From a virus: a DNA stretch of 30,240 bases. Shown here in pieces: positions 21,229 through 27,771 of this stretch. Made by a program: the position numbers and the translations under genes. A model generated the notes under the pieces. The model had not been told where the DNA came from, searched no databases, and was given only the letters and a program-made list of their open reading frames with translations. The stretch covers positions 1 through 30,240 of IMG/VR virus record IMGVR_UViG_3300050821_005939, one strand, 5' to 3'. Positions within the stretch are counted from its first letter, which is position 1; each line of letters starts with the position of its first letter.

Positions 21229-22452
21229 ATGTCTTTCGCTCGCAATATTACTCTTGATATAGTTAAGAAAGCTATTCAAGGAAAAGATGAATTCCGTATC
21301 TTCGAACGGGATGGTTTCGTCGTGGTCGATTATTTGATTACGAAAGCAGATACCTTTATGCATGAAGATCCAGAACTTCAAAAAGTCTTGCGTGAATTGC
21401 GAGGAATTGCATTTTCTGCTGATGGATCGCATGTTATTTCTCGGCCATATGATAAGTTTTTCAATATTGGAGAAAAAGAAGAAACTCTCCTTTCGAATCT
21501 CGACTTTACGCAACATCATGTTGTTTTGAATAAGCTTGATGGATCAATGATTCGCACGATTCCTGTTTATGATGGAAAATCGTTTCGATTGGGAACGCGT
21601 GCTGGATTGACTTCTGTTTCTATGCAGGCAGAAAAGTTTTGGGTTCGGCCAGAAAATTATTCTCGTTATCAAGCACTGTTCAAGTGGTGTGAAGAAATGG
21701 ATGCCACTCCGATTTTTGAATATGTCGGACCTTCGAATCGTATTGTTTTGCATTACGAACAAGAAGATTTGATTTTAACTGCTGTACGTAATCGTATGAC
21801 AGGAGAATATGTTGATTATCAAAATCTAAAAGATTTTGGTCAATATCATGATGAAATCAATGTGGTTCAAGTATTATTTGATTCGTCAGAAAATTTGACT
21901 GATCGTATCGCTAAACTTGAAGGGCTTGAGGGAGCAGTTGTTCGCTTCGAAAATGGCTTACAAGTAAAGTGTAAGGCTGATGATTACGTTGATAAGCATC
22001 GCGCTGTTTCACAATTGAAACTTGAAAAGGATGTGTTGAAACTTATTTTCACAAATGCATTGGATGATGTATTGCCAATATTGAATGAAGATGTGCGTAA
22101 GCAAGTTGAGCAATATCGTTCTAAGGTTGTTGAAAAAGCGGCAGAGTTTGAAGTTCGCTTGTATGAAAAATACAAGGTTATCTGCGATACTATCGACAAG
22201 GAGTTGATGCAAAATTATAATGGTGATGAAAGCGAAAATGATCGTGAGGTGCGTAAACAATTCGCATTAGTAATTCAAGGAAATGAGCGCTATCAACGCG
22301 ATTCAAAATTTTTGTTCAATTTGCTCAAGAATGGTGAAGTGGATGTCCCAGAATTCATCGTATCAAAATGTGGAACTCAAGCAACAGTCGAATCAATCCG
22401 TCATATAATCGGAACTCAGAAGTTGTGGGAAATTTCGAATGACGCTGACTGA
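21229..22452 (+). CDS. rnlA: RNA ligase 1 family (T4 RnlA-like)
   Basis: A 407-residue ATP-dependent RNA ligase; T4 Rnl1 is 374 residues and repairs tRNA cut by host anticodon nucleases. Motif I is K102-L-D-G-S in 'VVLNKLDGSMIRTI', with the AMP-lysine K102. Before it is 'RPYDKFFNIGE', typical of Rnl1. Motif III is 'TPIFEYVGPSNRIVL', motif IV 'EGLEGAVVRFENG', motif V 'LQVKCKADDYV'. The C-terminal 150 residues are helical, as in the Rnl1 domain that binds tRNA. The ribosome binding site is AGAGGT. A host defence by tRNA cleavage is implied, but only by family knowledge. It overlaps the next gene by 14 bases. Confidence 0.9.
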   Translation: MSFARNITLDIVKKAIQGKDEFRIFERDGFVVVDYLITKADTFMHEDPELQKVLRELRGIAFSADGSHVISRPYDKFFNIGEKEETLLSNLDFTQHHVVLNKLDGSMIRTIPVYDGKSFRLGTRAGLTSVSMQAEKFWVRPENYSRYQALFKWCEEMDATPIFEYVGPSNRIVLHYEQEDLILTAVRNRMTGEYVDYQNLKDFGQYHDEINVVQVLFDSSENLTDRIAKLEGLEGAVVRFENGLQVKCKADDYVDKHRAVSQLKLEKDVLKLIFTNALDDVLPILNEDVRKQVEQYRSKVVEKAAEFEVRLYEKYKVICDTIDKELMQNYNGDESENDREVRKQFALVIQGNERYQRDSKFLFNLLKNGEVDVPEFIVSKCGTQATVESIRHIIGTQKLWEISNDAD

Positions 22453-22780
22453 TTGGCTAAAGAAAACGTGGATGAAGTATAGTCCACGTTTTCTTTGTAA
22501 AGAACTAAGACGACAAGAAGAAATTCGTATTGCTGAACTAGCAACAATAGACGAGTATGTTAAAAAACATGAAATGTTCTTCACGTTGAAAGGACTAACA
22601 ATTAGCACGTTTGAGTACAATCCTAAATATCGAGGTACCAAACCTTCAAGGTGGGTGGGTTATGTAGAAGATAATAACGGGCAAATGCTGACTAGTTATT
22701 GTTTGGCAAAAACTGTAATAGAAGCAAAACAAGAAGCAATTTACAAGTATTATAGACAATATGGACCACAAAAAAATTAA
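22439..22780 (+). CDS. Paralog-array member 1 with N-terminal extension
   Basis: A 113-residue protein. Residues 40-113 follow the array pattern: 'FFTLKGLTISTFEYNPKY', a 'W-x-GYVEDNNGQ' strand, then 'VIEAKQEAIYKYYRQYG' as the C-terminal helix. The first 35 residues are extra and basic ('WMKYSPRFLCKELRRQEEIR'). The bases 22459-22496 here form a 14 bp perfect hairpin, so a later start such as the ATG at 22472 (in its loop) is possible. It overlaps rnlA by 14 bases and the next array gene by 20. Function unknown. Confidence 0.6.
   Translation: MTLTDWLKKTWMKYSPRFLCKELRRQEEIRIAELATIDEYVKKHEMFFTLKGLTISTFEYNPKYRGTKPSRWVGYVEDNNGQMLTSYCLAKTVIEAKQEAIYKYYRQYGPQKN
22459..22496. repeat. 14 bp perfect hairpin at the start of gene 22439
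   Basis: AAAGAAAACGTGGA, loop of 10 bases, TCCACGTTTTCTTT. The stem is A-rich on one side and T-rich on the other, like a terminator stem, and it lies just after the rnlA stop. It may limit transcription or translation into the next gene. Confidence 0.8.
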
Positions 22781-23042
22781 ACTCCTTGTTGCGCTACATG
22801 GTTGGAGAGTTCGCTGTAGGGCAACATATCAAGCTAATCTTGAATATCAACACGGAACTATAGGTAATGAGCCATTCATTGATGTGCAATACGCTTGGTT
22901 AGAAAACAGCGAAGGGAAACACTATTATAGCAAGAATTTTTCAGAACAATATCCACTTTGCTTCGGAAAAACTAGAACACAAGCAATAAACAATCTACTC
23001 GATTATTGGTATGAAGTTAACAAACACACTCTGGAGAAATAA
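22761..23042 (+). CDS. Paralog-array member 2
   Basis: A 93-residue protein: 'MDHKKIKLLVALHGWRVRC' at the start, which fits the M-(D/E)-x-x-K-x-K-L-x-x-A-L-x-G pattern, then strands ('FIDVQYAWLENSEGKHYY') and a C-terminal helix after G-K-T ('RTQAINNLLDYWYEVNK'). It starts inside member 1 with a 20-base overlap; the 404-residue gene follows with a one-base overlap. The layout recalls small proteins with a 'G-x-T-x-x-E-A' helix, such as HicB-like folds. No activity is known. Confidence 0.65.
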   Translation: MDHKKIKLLVALHGWRVRCRATYQANLEYQHGTIGNEPFIDVQYAWLENSEGKHYYSKNFSEQYPLCFGKTRTQAINNLLDYWYEVNKHTLEK

Positions 23043-24256
23043 TGTCAGATAAAATCATTACGTTTGCAAAATCACTTACTGTTGGTGTTAGAGGATATAA
23101 AGATTTGAGCATCGAAGATCCTCAATTGTCTTTCATGACCCCAAATACAATCGATTCAGCTTATCAGAAACGTTTAATAACGTTAAAGAGTTGGTGTAAT
23201 GCCGGTAGGACATACAATTATACAACTAAGCAATATGAAGGCACTCAAGACACGAATAATTTGCATGAACTAGATAATAGTCCGACGACTGGTTTTAGAA
23301 TTATGAATGCAACCAGTCGTTATTCTACTGATAACAAATTCTTTAGATTGATTGACCCTAGAGGTTATGTTCTCGAAATCTCAACTGGCAATCTTGAAGT
23401 TATTCTACAAACGAGCGATATCCTTAAAGGTGGCTATATCGCTGAGCCATGTGTTTGGGGTCGTCAAGGAAATAATAACGTATTGGTAGCAGTTTCTTCA
23501 GAAGCATATGCAAAATCTATTAAGTTTGCAGAAAAGAATACTTCAAAATTTAGTGATTTGACTGTTGGCGATATTGTTAAGTTTAAAGACGGATCAGAAG
23601 ATATCTATCTTGGAGAATATGTTGCAATTATTTCTCAACGAAAAGATTTAAATCCCACACGAGGAAATACTTTTTATTCTGGTTTTGGCGGAACACGTAA
23701 TCCGACCAAATATGAACATGCATTGAGTAAGACTGAAAAATATCACGCGTTTAAATCTAGCAAAAGTACTAGTTTTCAACTTGCTAAAAAACTAAAACCA
23801 TGTGTCATTATCGGAAAGACAGAAGAAAAAATCGAAGATTATTACAAGAATGGTCAATCGATTTATATTCGTATGCCGTCAAATGATTATTCGAAATCAG
23901 TTCATGGTATTTTTAAATCGAGTATTGGTATTCAAGATTTCCAATATGTAATGGATTTGACTGAAAAAGAAATCGATTTAAACGATAGCAATGCAAGAAA
24001 TTCAACTCAATATATTGTGCATAATGAAACAATGCAAATTGTTGAAACTTATATTAGCAGAATTCATGCAGATTTAATTAACGATGGATATAATGAAATC
24101 ATTTATAATCCATTTACGCCAACTCAATATAATACCGTCGAATGTAATCTTTCTAGAAAAGAGCCGTTAGAAGTTAAAAAATGCACGTTTGTTACTGGAT
24201 TAAAGATTGTAGCAAATACCGATTTAGGTAAAATTACATTGAAAGAATCTGTGTAA
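23042..24256 (+). CDS. Conserved phage protein of 404 residues, function unknown
   Basis: It starts 'MSDKIITFAKSLTVGVRGYK' and has 'FFRLIDPRGYVLEISTGNLE', 'ILKGGYIAEPCVWGRQGNNN', then 'LVAVSSEAY'. Proteins with this 'DPRG ... LEIS ... CVWGR ... LV-V-SE-Y' signature occur in several phages as unassigned proteins; I know no function. A second half (about 170-260) has 'LTVGDIVKFKDGSEDIYLGE', SH3-like in look. It is soluble, with no signal peptide, and overlaps the paralog gene before it by one base. A terminator and a new promoter follow. Codon use and base content resemble its neighbours. Confidence 0.6.
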   Translation: MSDKIITFAKSLTVGVRGYKDLSIEDPQLSFMTPNTIDSAYQKRLITLKSWCNAGRTYNYTTKQYEGTQDTNNLHELDNSPTTGFRIMNATSRYSTDNKFFRLIDPRGYVLEISTGNLEVILQTSDILKGGYIAEPCVWGRQGNNNVLVAVSSEAYAKSIKFAEKNTSKFSDLTVGDIVKFKDGSEDIYLGEYVAIISQRKDLNPTRGNTFYSGFGGTRNPTKYEHALSKTEKYHAFKSSKSTSFQLAKKLKPCVIIGKTEEKIEDYYKNGQSIYIRMPSNDYSKSVHGIFKSSIGIQDFQYVMDLTEKEIDLNDSNARNSTQYIVHNETMQIVETYISRIHADLINDGYNEIIYNPFTPTQYNTVECNLSRKEPLEVKKCTFVTGLKIVANTDLGKITLKESV

Positions 24257-24286
24257 GGATTGTAATGTTGTAAAAATACAACAATT

Positions 24287-24318
24287 GGGAGATTTTGGGT
24301 GACCAAATCTCCCTTTTT
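24287..24318 (+). terminator. Terminator after the 404-residue gene
   Basis: GGGAGATTTTGG, loop GTGA, CCAAATCTCCC, then TTTTT; a bulged T breaks the 11 bp stem. A smaller 7 bp hairpin TGTTGTA/TACAACA lies just upstream (24266-24283). Confidence 0.85.
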
Positions 24319-24327
24319 GTGTATAAT
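24299..24327 (+). promoter_or_regulatory. Sigma70 promoter overlapping the terminator
   Basis: GTGACC (24299-24304), 17 bases, TATAAT (24322-24327). The -35 lies in the terminator loop and the start of the 3' arm. A perfect -10. Drives 24355. Confidence 0.65.
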
Positions 24328-24350
24328 AGACTTATTCGATAAGGAGATTG
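24321..24350 (+). repeat. Promoter-leader cassette, copy 1
   Basis: The 30-base string from G24321 to G24350 (TATAAT, ACTTATTCGATA, GGAGATTG) recurs at 24942-24970 with one substitution and one missing base. It carries the -10, the 5' leader and the ribosome binding site. Confidence 0.85.
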
Positions 24351-24354
24351 ACAA

Positions 24355-24678
24355 ATGCAAAACATTGACTATATGCAAGTGGTTCCGATGGTTCGTGATA
24401 ATGCTGATTTTGATCAAGCTGCGAGGGATGCAGGTTGGGAAGGAGCTGCTGATTTGCTTGATACAGAATTCAATCTTGATGAACACGATTTTCTTGAAAG
24501 CGCGTTTTTTATGCTCGATTGTTACTATCCTGTCGGCGATGCACTGAGAATCGGTGATATCACTGTAATGAACACGATGGGTAGTGAAAATGAGCGTAAT
24601 CGCTGGTATCCTTGTGATTATGTTGTTTATACTGACAATACTGGTGCTCTTTTTATTGAAAGCGACGGTAGCTTTTAA
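24355..24678 (+). CDS. Small acidic protein, function unknown
   Basis: A 107-residue acidic protein ('MQNIDYMQVVPMVRDNADFD', 'WEGAADLLDTEFNLDEHDFL', 'YPVGDALRIGDITVM'). The first half is helical, the second strand-rich and ends 'DNTGALFIESDGSF'. The ribosome binding site AAGGAG (24341-24346) lies in the repeated leader. It is directly followed (0 bases) by the next array paralog. The acidity is consistent with a DNA mimic or an inhibitor of a host nucleic-acid enzyme, but no evidence chooses between them. Confidence 0.6.
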   Translation: MQNIDYMQVVPMVRDNADFDQAARDAGWEGAADLLDTEFNLDEHDFLESAFFMLDCYYPVGDALRIGDITVMNTMGSENERNRWYPCDYVVYTDNTGALFIESDGSF

Positions 24679-24924
24679 ATGACAAAATCAGATTACAATA
24701 AAATTGAATTAGAATTAATTTTAAAAGGCTATGCGCTTGATTCATTTCATGCTCCAATTGGATACGGTTGCTACTTGATTATTAATAATCAAACTAAAGT
24801 AAAAAATAAGTACGATCAAGAGCAATTATGTACAGCAGTTTTTAAAGAAAAAACAGCGAGAAAACGAATGCTTAAGTGGTATTTGAAAAATCGTGCTGTT
24901 GTTTCTACACAACAATCCCATTGA
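24679..24924 (+). CDS. Paralog-array member 3
   Basis: An 81-residue protein. 'MTKSDYNKIELELILKGYAL' starts in the array pattern (K-x-E-L-x-L-x-L-K-G). The middle has 'GYGCYLIINNQTKVK', and the end has a basic helix ('TARKRMLKWYLKNRAVV'), with W-Y and K-N-R in the place of the usual W-x-x-R-N. It follows the acidic gene without a gap. The stop TGA overlaps the -35 of the next promoter. Function unknown. Confidence 0.6.
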   Translation: MTKSDYNKIELELILKGYALDSFHAPIGYGCYLIINNQTKVKNKYDQEQLCTAVFKEKTARKRMLKWYLKNRAVVSTQQSH

Positions 24925-24948
24925 CTTATTTGTCCAAAAGAGTATAAT
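24921..24948 (+). promoter_or_regulatory. Sigma70 promoter
   Basis: TTGACT (24921-24926), 16 bases, TATAAT (24943-24948). The -35 overlaps the stop codon of the gene before. It starts the transcript of the main array. Confidence 0.8.
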
Positions 24949-24970
24949 ATACTTATTCGATAGGAGATTG
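24942..24970 (+). repeat. Promoter-leader cassette, copy 2
   Basis: Second copy of the 24321 cassette. It is identical apart from G to T at one place and one missing A. Confidence 0.85.
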
Positions 24971-24972
24971 CA

Positions 24973-25140
24973 ATGGTAGTTTCTGATGATGTTCTCAAGG
25001 ATAATGGTTTGACTAAGATCGAGCGAATCGAAGGTACTGGATTTGTTATCGATACTGAAGGTGTATCGCATGTATTCATTACAGATGAATTACTTGCAAT
25101 TCTAACGCAATTTGCAGTTAGTGAAAATCACTCTAACTAA
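24973..25140 (+). CDS. Small protein, function unknown
   Basis: A 55-residue protein; ATG 24973 follows GGAGATTG at the end of the leader cassette. It reads 'MVVSDDVLKDNGLTKIERIE', then 'GTGFVIDTEGVSHVFITDEL'. Acidic, probably strand-rich. It is the first gene after the promoter at 24921, and the next gene follows after 16 bases. No motif recognised. Confidence 0.65.
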   Translation: MVVSDDVLKDNGLTKIERIEGTGFVIDTEGVSHVFITDELLAILTQFAVSENHSN

Positions 25141-25156
25141 ATCTGAGGATTACAAA

Positions 25157-25615
25157 ATGCTAACGAAAGCTGATATTGTGAAGTTGCTCGAAACTAACGA
25201 CAAAGCTATTGCTCGTGCGCTTGTCGTCCTAAACAATAATCAAACTGTCGCTGAACAGCGATCAGAAGCCACGATCAATCGCAATGGCGAAGGTTTTCGT
25301 CCTTGTCATGCTCGTATGGGCACTTCGATGGCAGAATTTTATCAAAAGCGTGGCTTTCTTTCTCCTAAACAAATTGCATATTGGCGTGTAAAAGACAAGA
25401 ATGGTGATATGCGCCTTGCAATTTATTGGCGGCAACTTGCCGAAGCTGCTGAAGCAAAGAAAGCTACACAAGTAGCTAAGCCTGCTGAACCTGTCTCTGA
25501 AGTGCATGATGATATCCGTATGAAAAATTTTGCTGCTGAACAAGAACGCCTTGACGAACAAAAGGCAGAATTTTTTAAGAATATTGCTAAGAACCGTCTT
25601 GAAGGCCGTGTATGA
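25157..25615 (+). CDS. Conserved phage/plasmid-type protein, function unknown
   Basis: A 152-residue protein. The start is ATG 25157 with TGAGGAT upstream; an in-frame Met at 25112 lies in the previous gene. 'KAIARALVVLNNNQTVAEQR', 'NGEGFRPCHARMGTSMAEFY', 'RGFLSPKQIAYWRVKDKNGD' and 'YWRQLAEAAEA' match a small family in phages and plasmids with 'Q-T-x-x-E-Q ... N-G-x-G-F ... L-(S/T)-x-K-Q', unassigned. The last 45 residues are a charged coiled stretch. Its stop overlaps the ATG of the next gene (ATGA). Confidence 0.65.
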   Translation: MLTKADIVKLLETNDKAIARALVVLNNNQTVAEQRSEATINRNGEGFRPCHARMGTSMAEFYQKRGFLSPKQIAYWRVKDKNGDMRLAIYWRQLAEAAEAKKATQVAKPAEPVSEVHDDIRMKNFAAEQERLDEQKAEFFKNIAKNRLEGRV

Positions 25616-25836
25616 TTGATCTTGAAAAAGCGAAAGTTGAGCTTGCTTTGCATGGATTGACGTTTTTGCTCACGACTTGGAAGTTTGCTTTTGATGATTA
25701 CGATTCAGATTCGTATAGTGTAATAATCATTCCGATCGACTCAAGAGAAGGTGATACAAAATATTATGCAATCAATACGAATCTAATGAAAGCTTATGAA
25801 GAATCATTCACATTGTGGAAAAATCGTGGACGTTGA
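25612..25836 (+). CDS. Paralog-array member 4
   Basis: A 74-residue acidic protein: 'MIDLEKAKVELALHGLTFLL' is the array start, then 'DDYDSDSYSVIIIPIDSREG' (a Y-x-V-I-I-P strand with many Asp), and a C-terminal helix 'LMKAYEESFTLWKNRGR' with the W-x-x-R-(N/G) ending. It opens with ATGA overlap on the previous gene. The last 11 bases are also the start of the next array gene in another frame. Function unknown. Confidence 0.7.
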   Translation: MIDLEKAKVELALHGLTFLLTTWKFAFDDYDSDSYSVIIIPIDSREGDTKYYAINTNLMKAYEESFTLWKNRGR

Positions 25837-26026
25837 AAAGAAATTGCTTGTGCTTTCATTGAAAGGATGGTCTTTAGTGAAGTCTAGAAGCGGAGATAGG
25901 TATTGGTTTGAGTGTGACAAGTTTGTGATAAACGAGACTGATGACCTAAAGCTTTTTCAAGCAACATTGTCAGATGCGAAAGAACAATCGATAGAACGTT
26001 TAGAGATATACATTGATGGAAATTGA
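25826..26026 (+). CDS. Paralog-array member 5, GTG start
   Basis: A 66-residue protein. I choose GTG 25826, which reads V/M-D-V-E-K-K-L-L-V-L-S-L-K-G, exactly the array start, over a longer in-frame ATG at 25796 that has no array-like sequence. It overlaps the gene before by 11 bases. Then 'SGDRYWFECDKFVIN' and a helix 'TLSDAKEQSIERLEIYIDGN'. It lacks the W-x-x-R-N end. Confidence 0.6.
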   Translation: MDVEKKLLVLSLKGWSLVKSRSGDRYWFECDKFVINETDDLKLFQATLSDAKEQSIERLEIYIDGN

Positions 26027-26255
26027 TAAAGAAAAATTTAAATTAGTGTTGGCATTGTCTGGTTACATCTTAATAGAAGAACCAAGCTGCTGTTGTGATG
26101 GGGCATATTGCGGTATAATGTATGCTTACGATAACGATGATAGTAATGCTCGATATAATCGAGTAGTTGTAGGAGAACTATACGTCTTTTCTGATAATGA
26201 AGAATCTGCATTTCAAGAGGTATACGAAAAATGGACTTTGAGAAATTCAAATTAG
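26016..26255 (+). CDS. Paralog-array member 6
   Basis: A 79-residue protein from ATG 26016: M-E-I-D-K-E-K-F-K-L-V-L-A-L-S-G-Y. The middle is 'CCCDGAYCGIMYAYDNDDSN', with four Cys within 8 residues and an Asp-rich run; then 'GELYVFSDNEESAFQEVYEK' and W-T-L-R-N-S-N. The four Cys could bind a metal, and no other member has them. Overlaps by 11 bases before and 25 bases after. Confidence 0.7.
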   Translation: MEIDKEKFKLVLALSGYILIEEPSCCCDGAYCGIMYAYDNDDSNARYNRVVVGELYVFSDNEESAFQEVYEKWTLRNSN

Positions 26256-26506
26256 AATTAATCCTTAAAGGCTTTAAGTTAGACCATCAAGCTTATGATT
26301 CTGGAAGTTCTACTAAACAATTTTACGCTAGAATTGTGCCAATGGATCTTGTGTATTATGACGCCGATGAAGAAATTGCTGATAGAAATAAACGGTTAGG
26401 TCTTTTAAGTGAAACAGGACACTGGATTTATTTTTCTTGGGGTCAAACCGAACAAGAAGCAATTAACAATGTATATTTGACATGGACTATGAAAAAGAAA
26501 TCTTAA
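26231..26506 (+). CDS. Paralog-array member 7
   Basis: A 91-residue protein, the longest of the consecutive run: M-D-F-E-K-F-K-L-E-L-I-L-K-G-F-K-L. Then 'QFYARIVPMDLVYYDADEEI', a Y-A-R-I strand and an acidic stretch, 'GHWIYFSWGQTEQEAINNVY' and W-T-M-K-K-K-S. The G-Q-T-E-Q-E-A stretch fits the helix start of HicB-like and related small folds. Its first 25 bases also code for the end of member 6. No activity is known. Confidence 0.7.
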   Translation: MDFEKFKLELILKGFKLDHQAYDSGSSTKQFYARIVPMDLVYYDADEEIADRNKRLGLLSETGHWIYFSWGQTEQEAINNVYLTWTMKKKS

Positions 26507-26721
26507 AGCTTAACTTGATGGGTTTCGAAATTAAGACTATCCGCGCCGGTGTTACAGGACACTGTTATTCTTTAGTGGTAGATATGGATGAGACATGGAA
26601 TATGGATCCTGAATTTAGAGCGACGCCATTTCAATCAAAAGAAGAATCAATCAAAAATGCTGTAGATAATTTCCTTCGTTTTTACAAACCAATGAAAAAA
26701 TATGGATATCTTGAAAATTAA
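26482..26721 (+). CDS. Paralog-array member 8
   Basis: A 79-residue protein: M-D-Y-E-K-E-I-L-K-L-N-L-M-G-F-E-I. Then 'GHCYSLVVDMDETWNMDPEF', and a helix 'EESIKNAVDNFLRFYKPMKK' that departs from the W-x-x-R-N end. Overlap of 25 bases with member 7 and 20 bases with member 9. Diverged; still plainly the same layout. Function unknown. Confidence 0.65.
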   Translation: MDYEKEILKLNLMGFEIKTIRAGVTGHCYSLVVDMDETWNMDPEFRATPFQSKEESIKNAVDNFLRFYKPMKKYGYLEN

Positions 26722-26950
26722 GTTAGCATTGTCTCTGCATGGTCTTCAGATTCATTCTGATGAATCTATAGCTGAGGATTATTATGCTAGAATCGAACCG
26801 ATCGGGTATCATATTGGAATGAAACTCCCAGACTACTTATTGACTGACGCTGGAAATAGATACAAGTATTTTGATTATGGCAACACTAAAGAAGAAGCAT
26901 CATATAAGGTATATCAACAATGGATATCGAGAAATTCAACTTCATCTTAG
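26702..26950 (+). CDS. Paralog-array member 9
   Basis: An 82-residue protein: M-D-I-L-K-I-K-L-A-L-S-L-H-G-L-Q-I. Then 'AEDYYARIEPIGYHIGMKLP' (Y-A-R-I-E-P strand), 'AGNRYKYFDYGNTKEEASYK' and V-Y-Q-Q-W-I-S-R-N-S. It is very close to members 7 and 10 in the strand and helix parts. Overlap of 31 bases with member 10, the largest in the array. Confidence 0.7.
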   Translation: MDILKIKLALSLHGLQIHSDESIAEDYYARIEPIGYHIGMKLPDYLLTDAGNRYKYFDYGNTKEEASYKVYQQWISRNSTSS

Positions 26951-27141
26951 CATTAACGAAACCTAATTATAAATTAGACGTGTTTGTATCATATAATGGT
27001 CCTTGTGCTAGAATTAGGTTCTACGGAATCGGAACCCCAGACGAATTAACTGATGGCTGCCGATTCAGATATTTTTCTTACGGTGACACATTAGAAGATG
27101 CAGCTAACAAAGTGATTGAACAATGGAATTCGAGAAAATAA
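26920..27141 (+). CDS. Paralog-array member 10
   Basis: A 73-residue protein: M-D-I-E-K-F-N-F-I-L-A-L. The usual 'K-G' after it is replaced by 'TKPNYKL'. Then 'NGPCARIRFYGIGTPDEL' (A-R-I strand), 'CRFRYFSYGDTLEDAANKVI' and E-Q-W-N-S-R-K. The Y-G-D-T-x-x-x-A-A helix start is like members 7 and 9. Its start overlaps the end of member 9, and its end the start of member 11. Confidence 0.7.
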   Translation: MDIEKFNFILALTKPNYKLDVFVSYNGPCARIRFYGIGTPDELTDGCRFRYFSYGDTLEDAANKVIEQWNSRK

Positions 27142-27365
27142 AATTAGCGTTAGCGCTCAAAGATTTTGATATAGTTATTTTAGGTAATAATGGGTCTGAT
27201 AGATATTTAGGATATCTTGTGCATGCTGATACTTCGGATGGGCATGGATATAGAGAAAATGTCTTAGACAAAGACGGTAAAAAGATTGTTAGAATCGCTG
27301 GTACAATGGACGAAGTTGCTGATAAACTATACAAATGGGTGGTAGCAAATGTCTCTAAGAAATAG
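27123..27365 (+). CDS. Paralog-array member 11
   Basis: An 80-residue protein: M-E-F-E-K-I-K-L-A-L-A-L-K-D-F-D. Then 'GSDRYLGYLVHADTSDGHGY', 'GKKIVRIAGTMDEVADKLYK' and W-V-V-A-N-V-S-K-K. The G-T-x-D-E-V-A helix matches the array. It ends the array and overlaps the next gene (27349) by 17 bases. Confidence 0.7.
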   Translation: MEFEKIKLALALKDFDIVILGNNGSDRYLGYLVHADTSDGHGYRENVLDKDGKKIVRIAGTMDEVADKLYKWVVANVSKK

Positions 27366-27771
27366 GAATAATAGGCAGATTAAAAAGCTTGCTAAGAAGA
27401 AAGTGTTTTATTATAAAAGTGATAAAATTTTTAGGGTTGTCCCTGCTCATACATTGGATGTCCACTGGTGGGATGCATTTGAAGGAGACAATGTAAAACA
27501 GTTTATGTCGTTAGATAATGCTGAAACAGCATTGAATAAGCTACCAGTAGGTAGTTACATTATATTTTATGAATACGATAAAGAAAATAAAGACGACATG
27601 TGGCAATATTTTATGAAAAGCCGTTGTTCGAATTGTGACAGGAAATGCGGTGATCGAAAATTTAAAATGAAGAGGAAATTCGGAAAAAATTTCACTATCA
27701 AGTTTAAACAACCGACACAATGTGAATTGAAAAATAAATTTAAGGGAATTACTCATTGGGGGAAAGTATGA
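27349..27771 (+). CDS. Small basic protein with cysteine cluster, function unknown
   Basis: A 140-residue protein, very basic. The start 'MSLRNRNNRQIKKLAKKKVF' is lysine- and arginine-rich, then 'VVPAHTLDVHWWDAFEGDNV' and a strand. The second half has 'MKSRCSNCDRKCGDRKFKMK' (C-x-x-C-x-x-x-C), then a further Cys (QCELK) about 35 residues on, which may make a zinc site. It could bind nucleic acid. It overlaps the array end by 17 bases and the next gene by 4. No known family. Confidence 0.6.
   Translation: MSLRNRNNRQIKKLAKKKVFYYKSDKIFRVVPAHTLDVHWWDAFEGDNVKQFMSLDNAETALNKLPVGSYIIFYEYDKENKDDMWQYFMKSRCSNCDRKCGDRKFKMKRKFGKNFTIKFKQPTQCELKNKFKGITHWGKV

Noticed and set aside
25796-25825. ATG 25796 as the start of array member 5
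   Set aside because: The first ten residues are not like the array start; GTG 25826 gives the shared M-D-V-E-K pattern and the usual overlap.
22439-27365. CRISPR array or simple DNA repeats in the paralog region
   Set aside because: Repeats are at the protein level with varied DNA; spacing is irregular and the units are coding.
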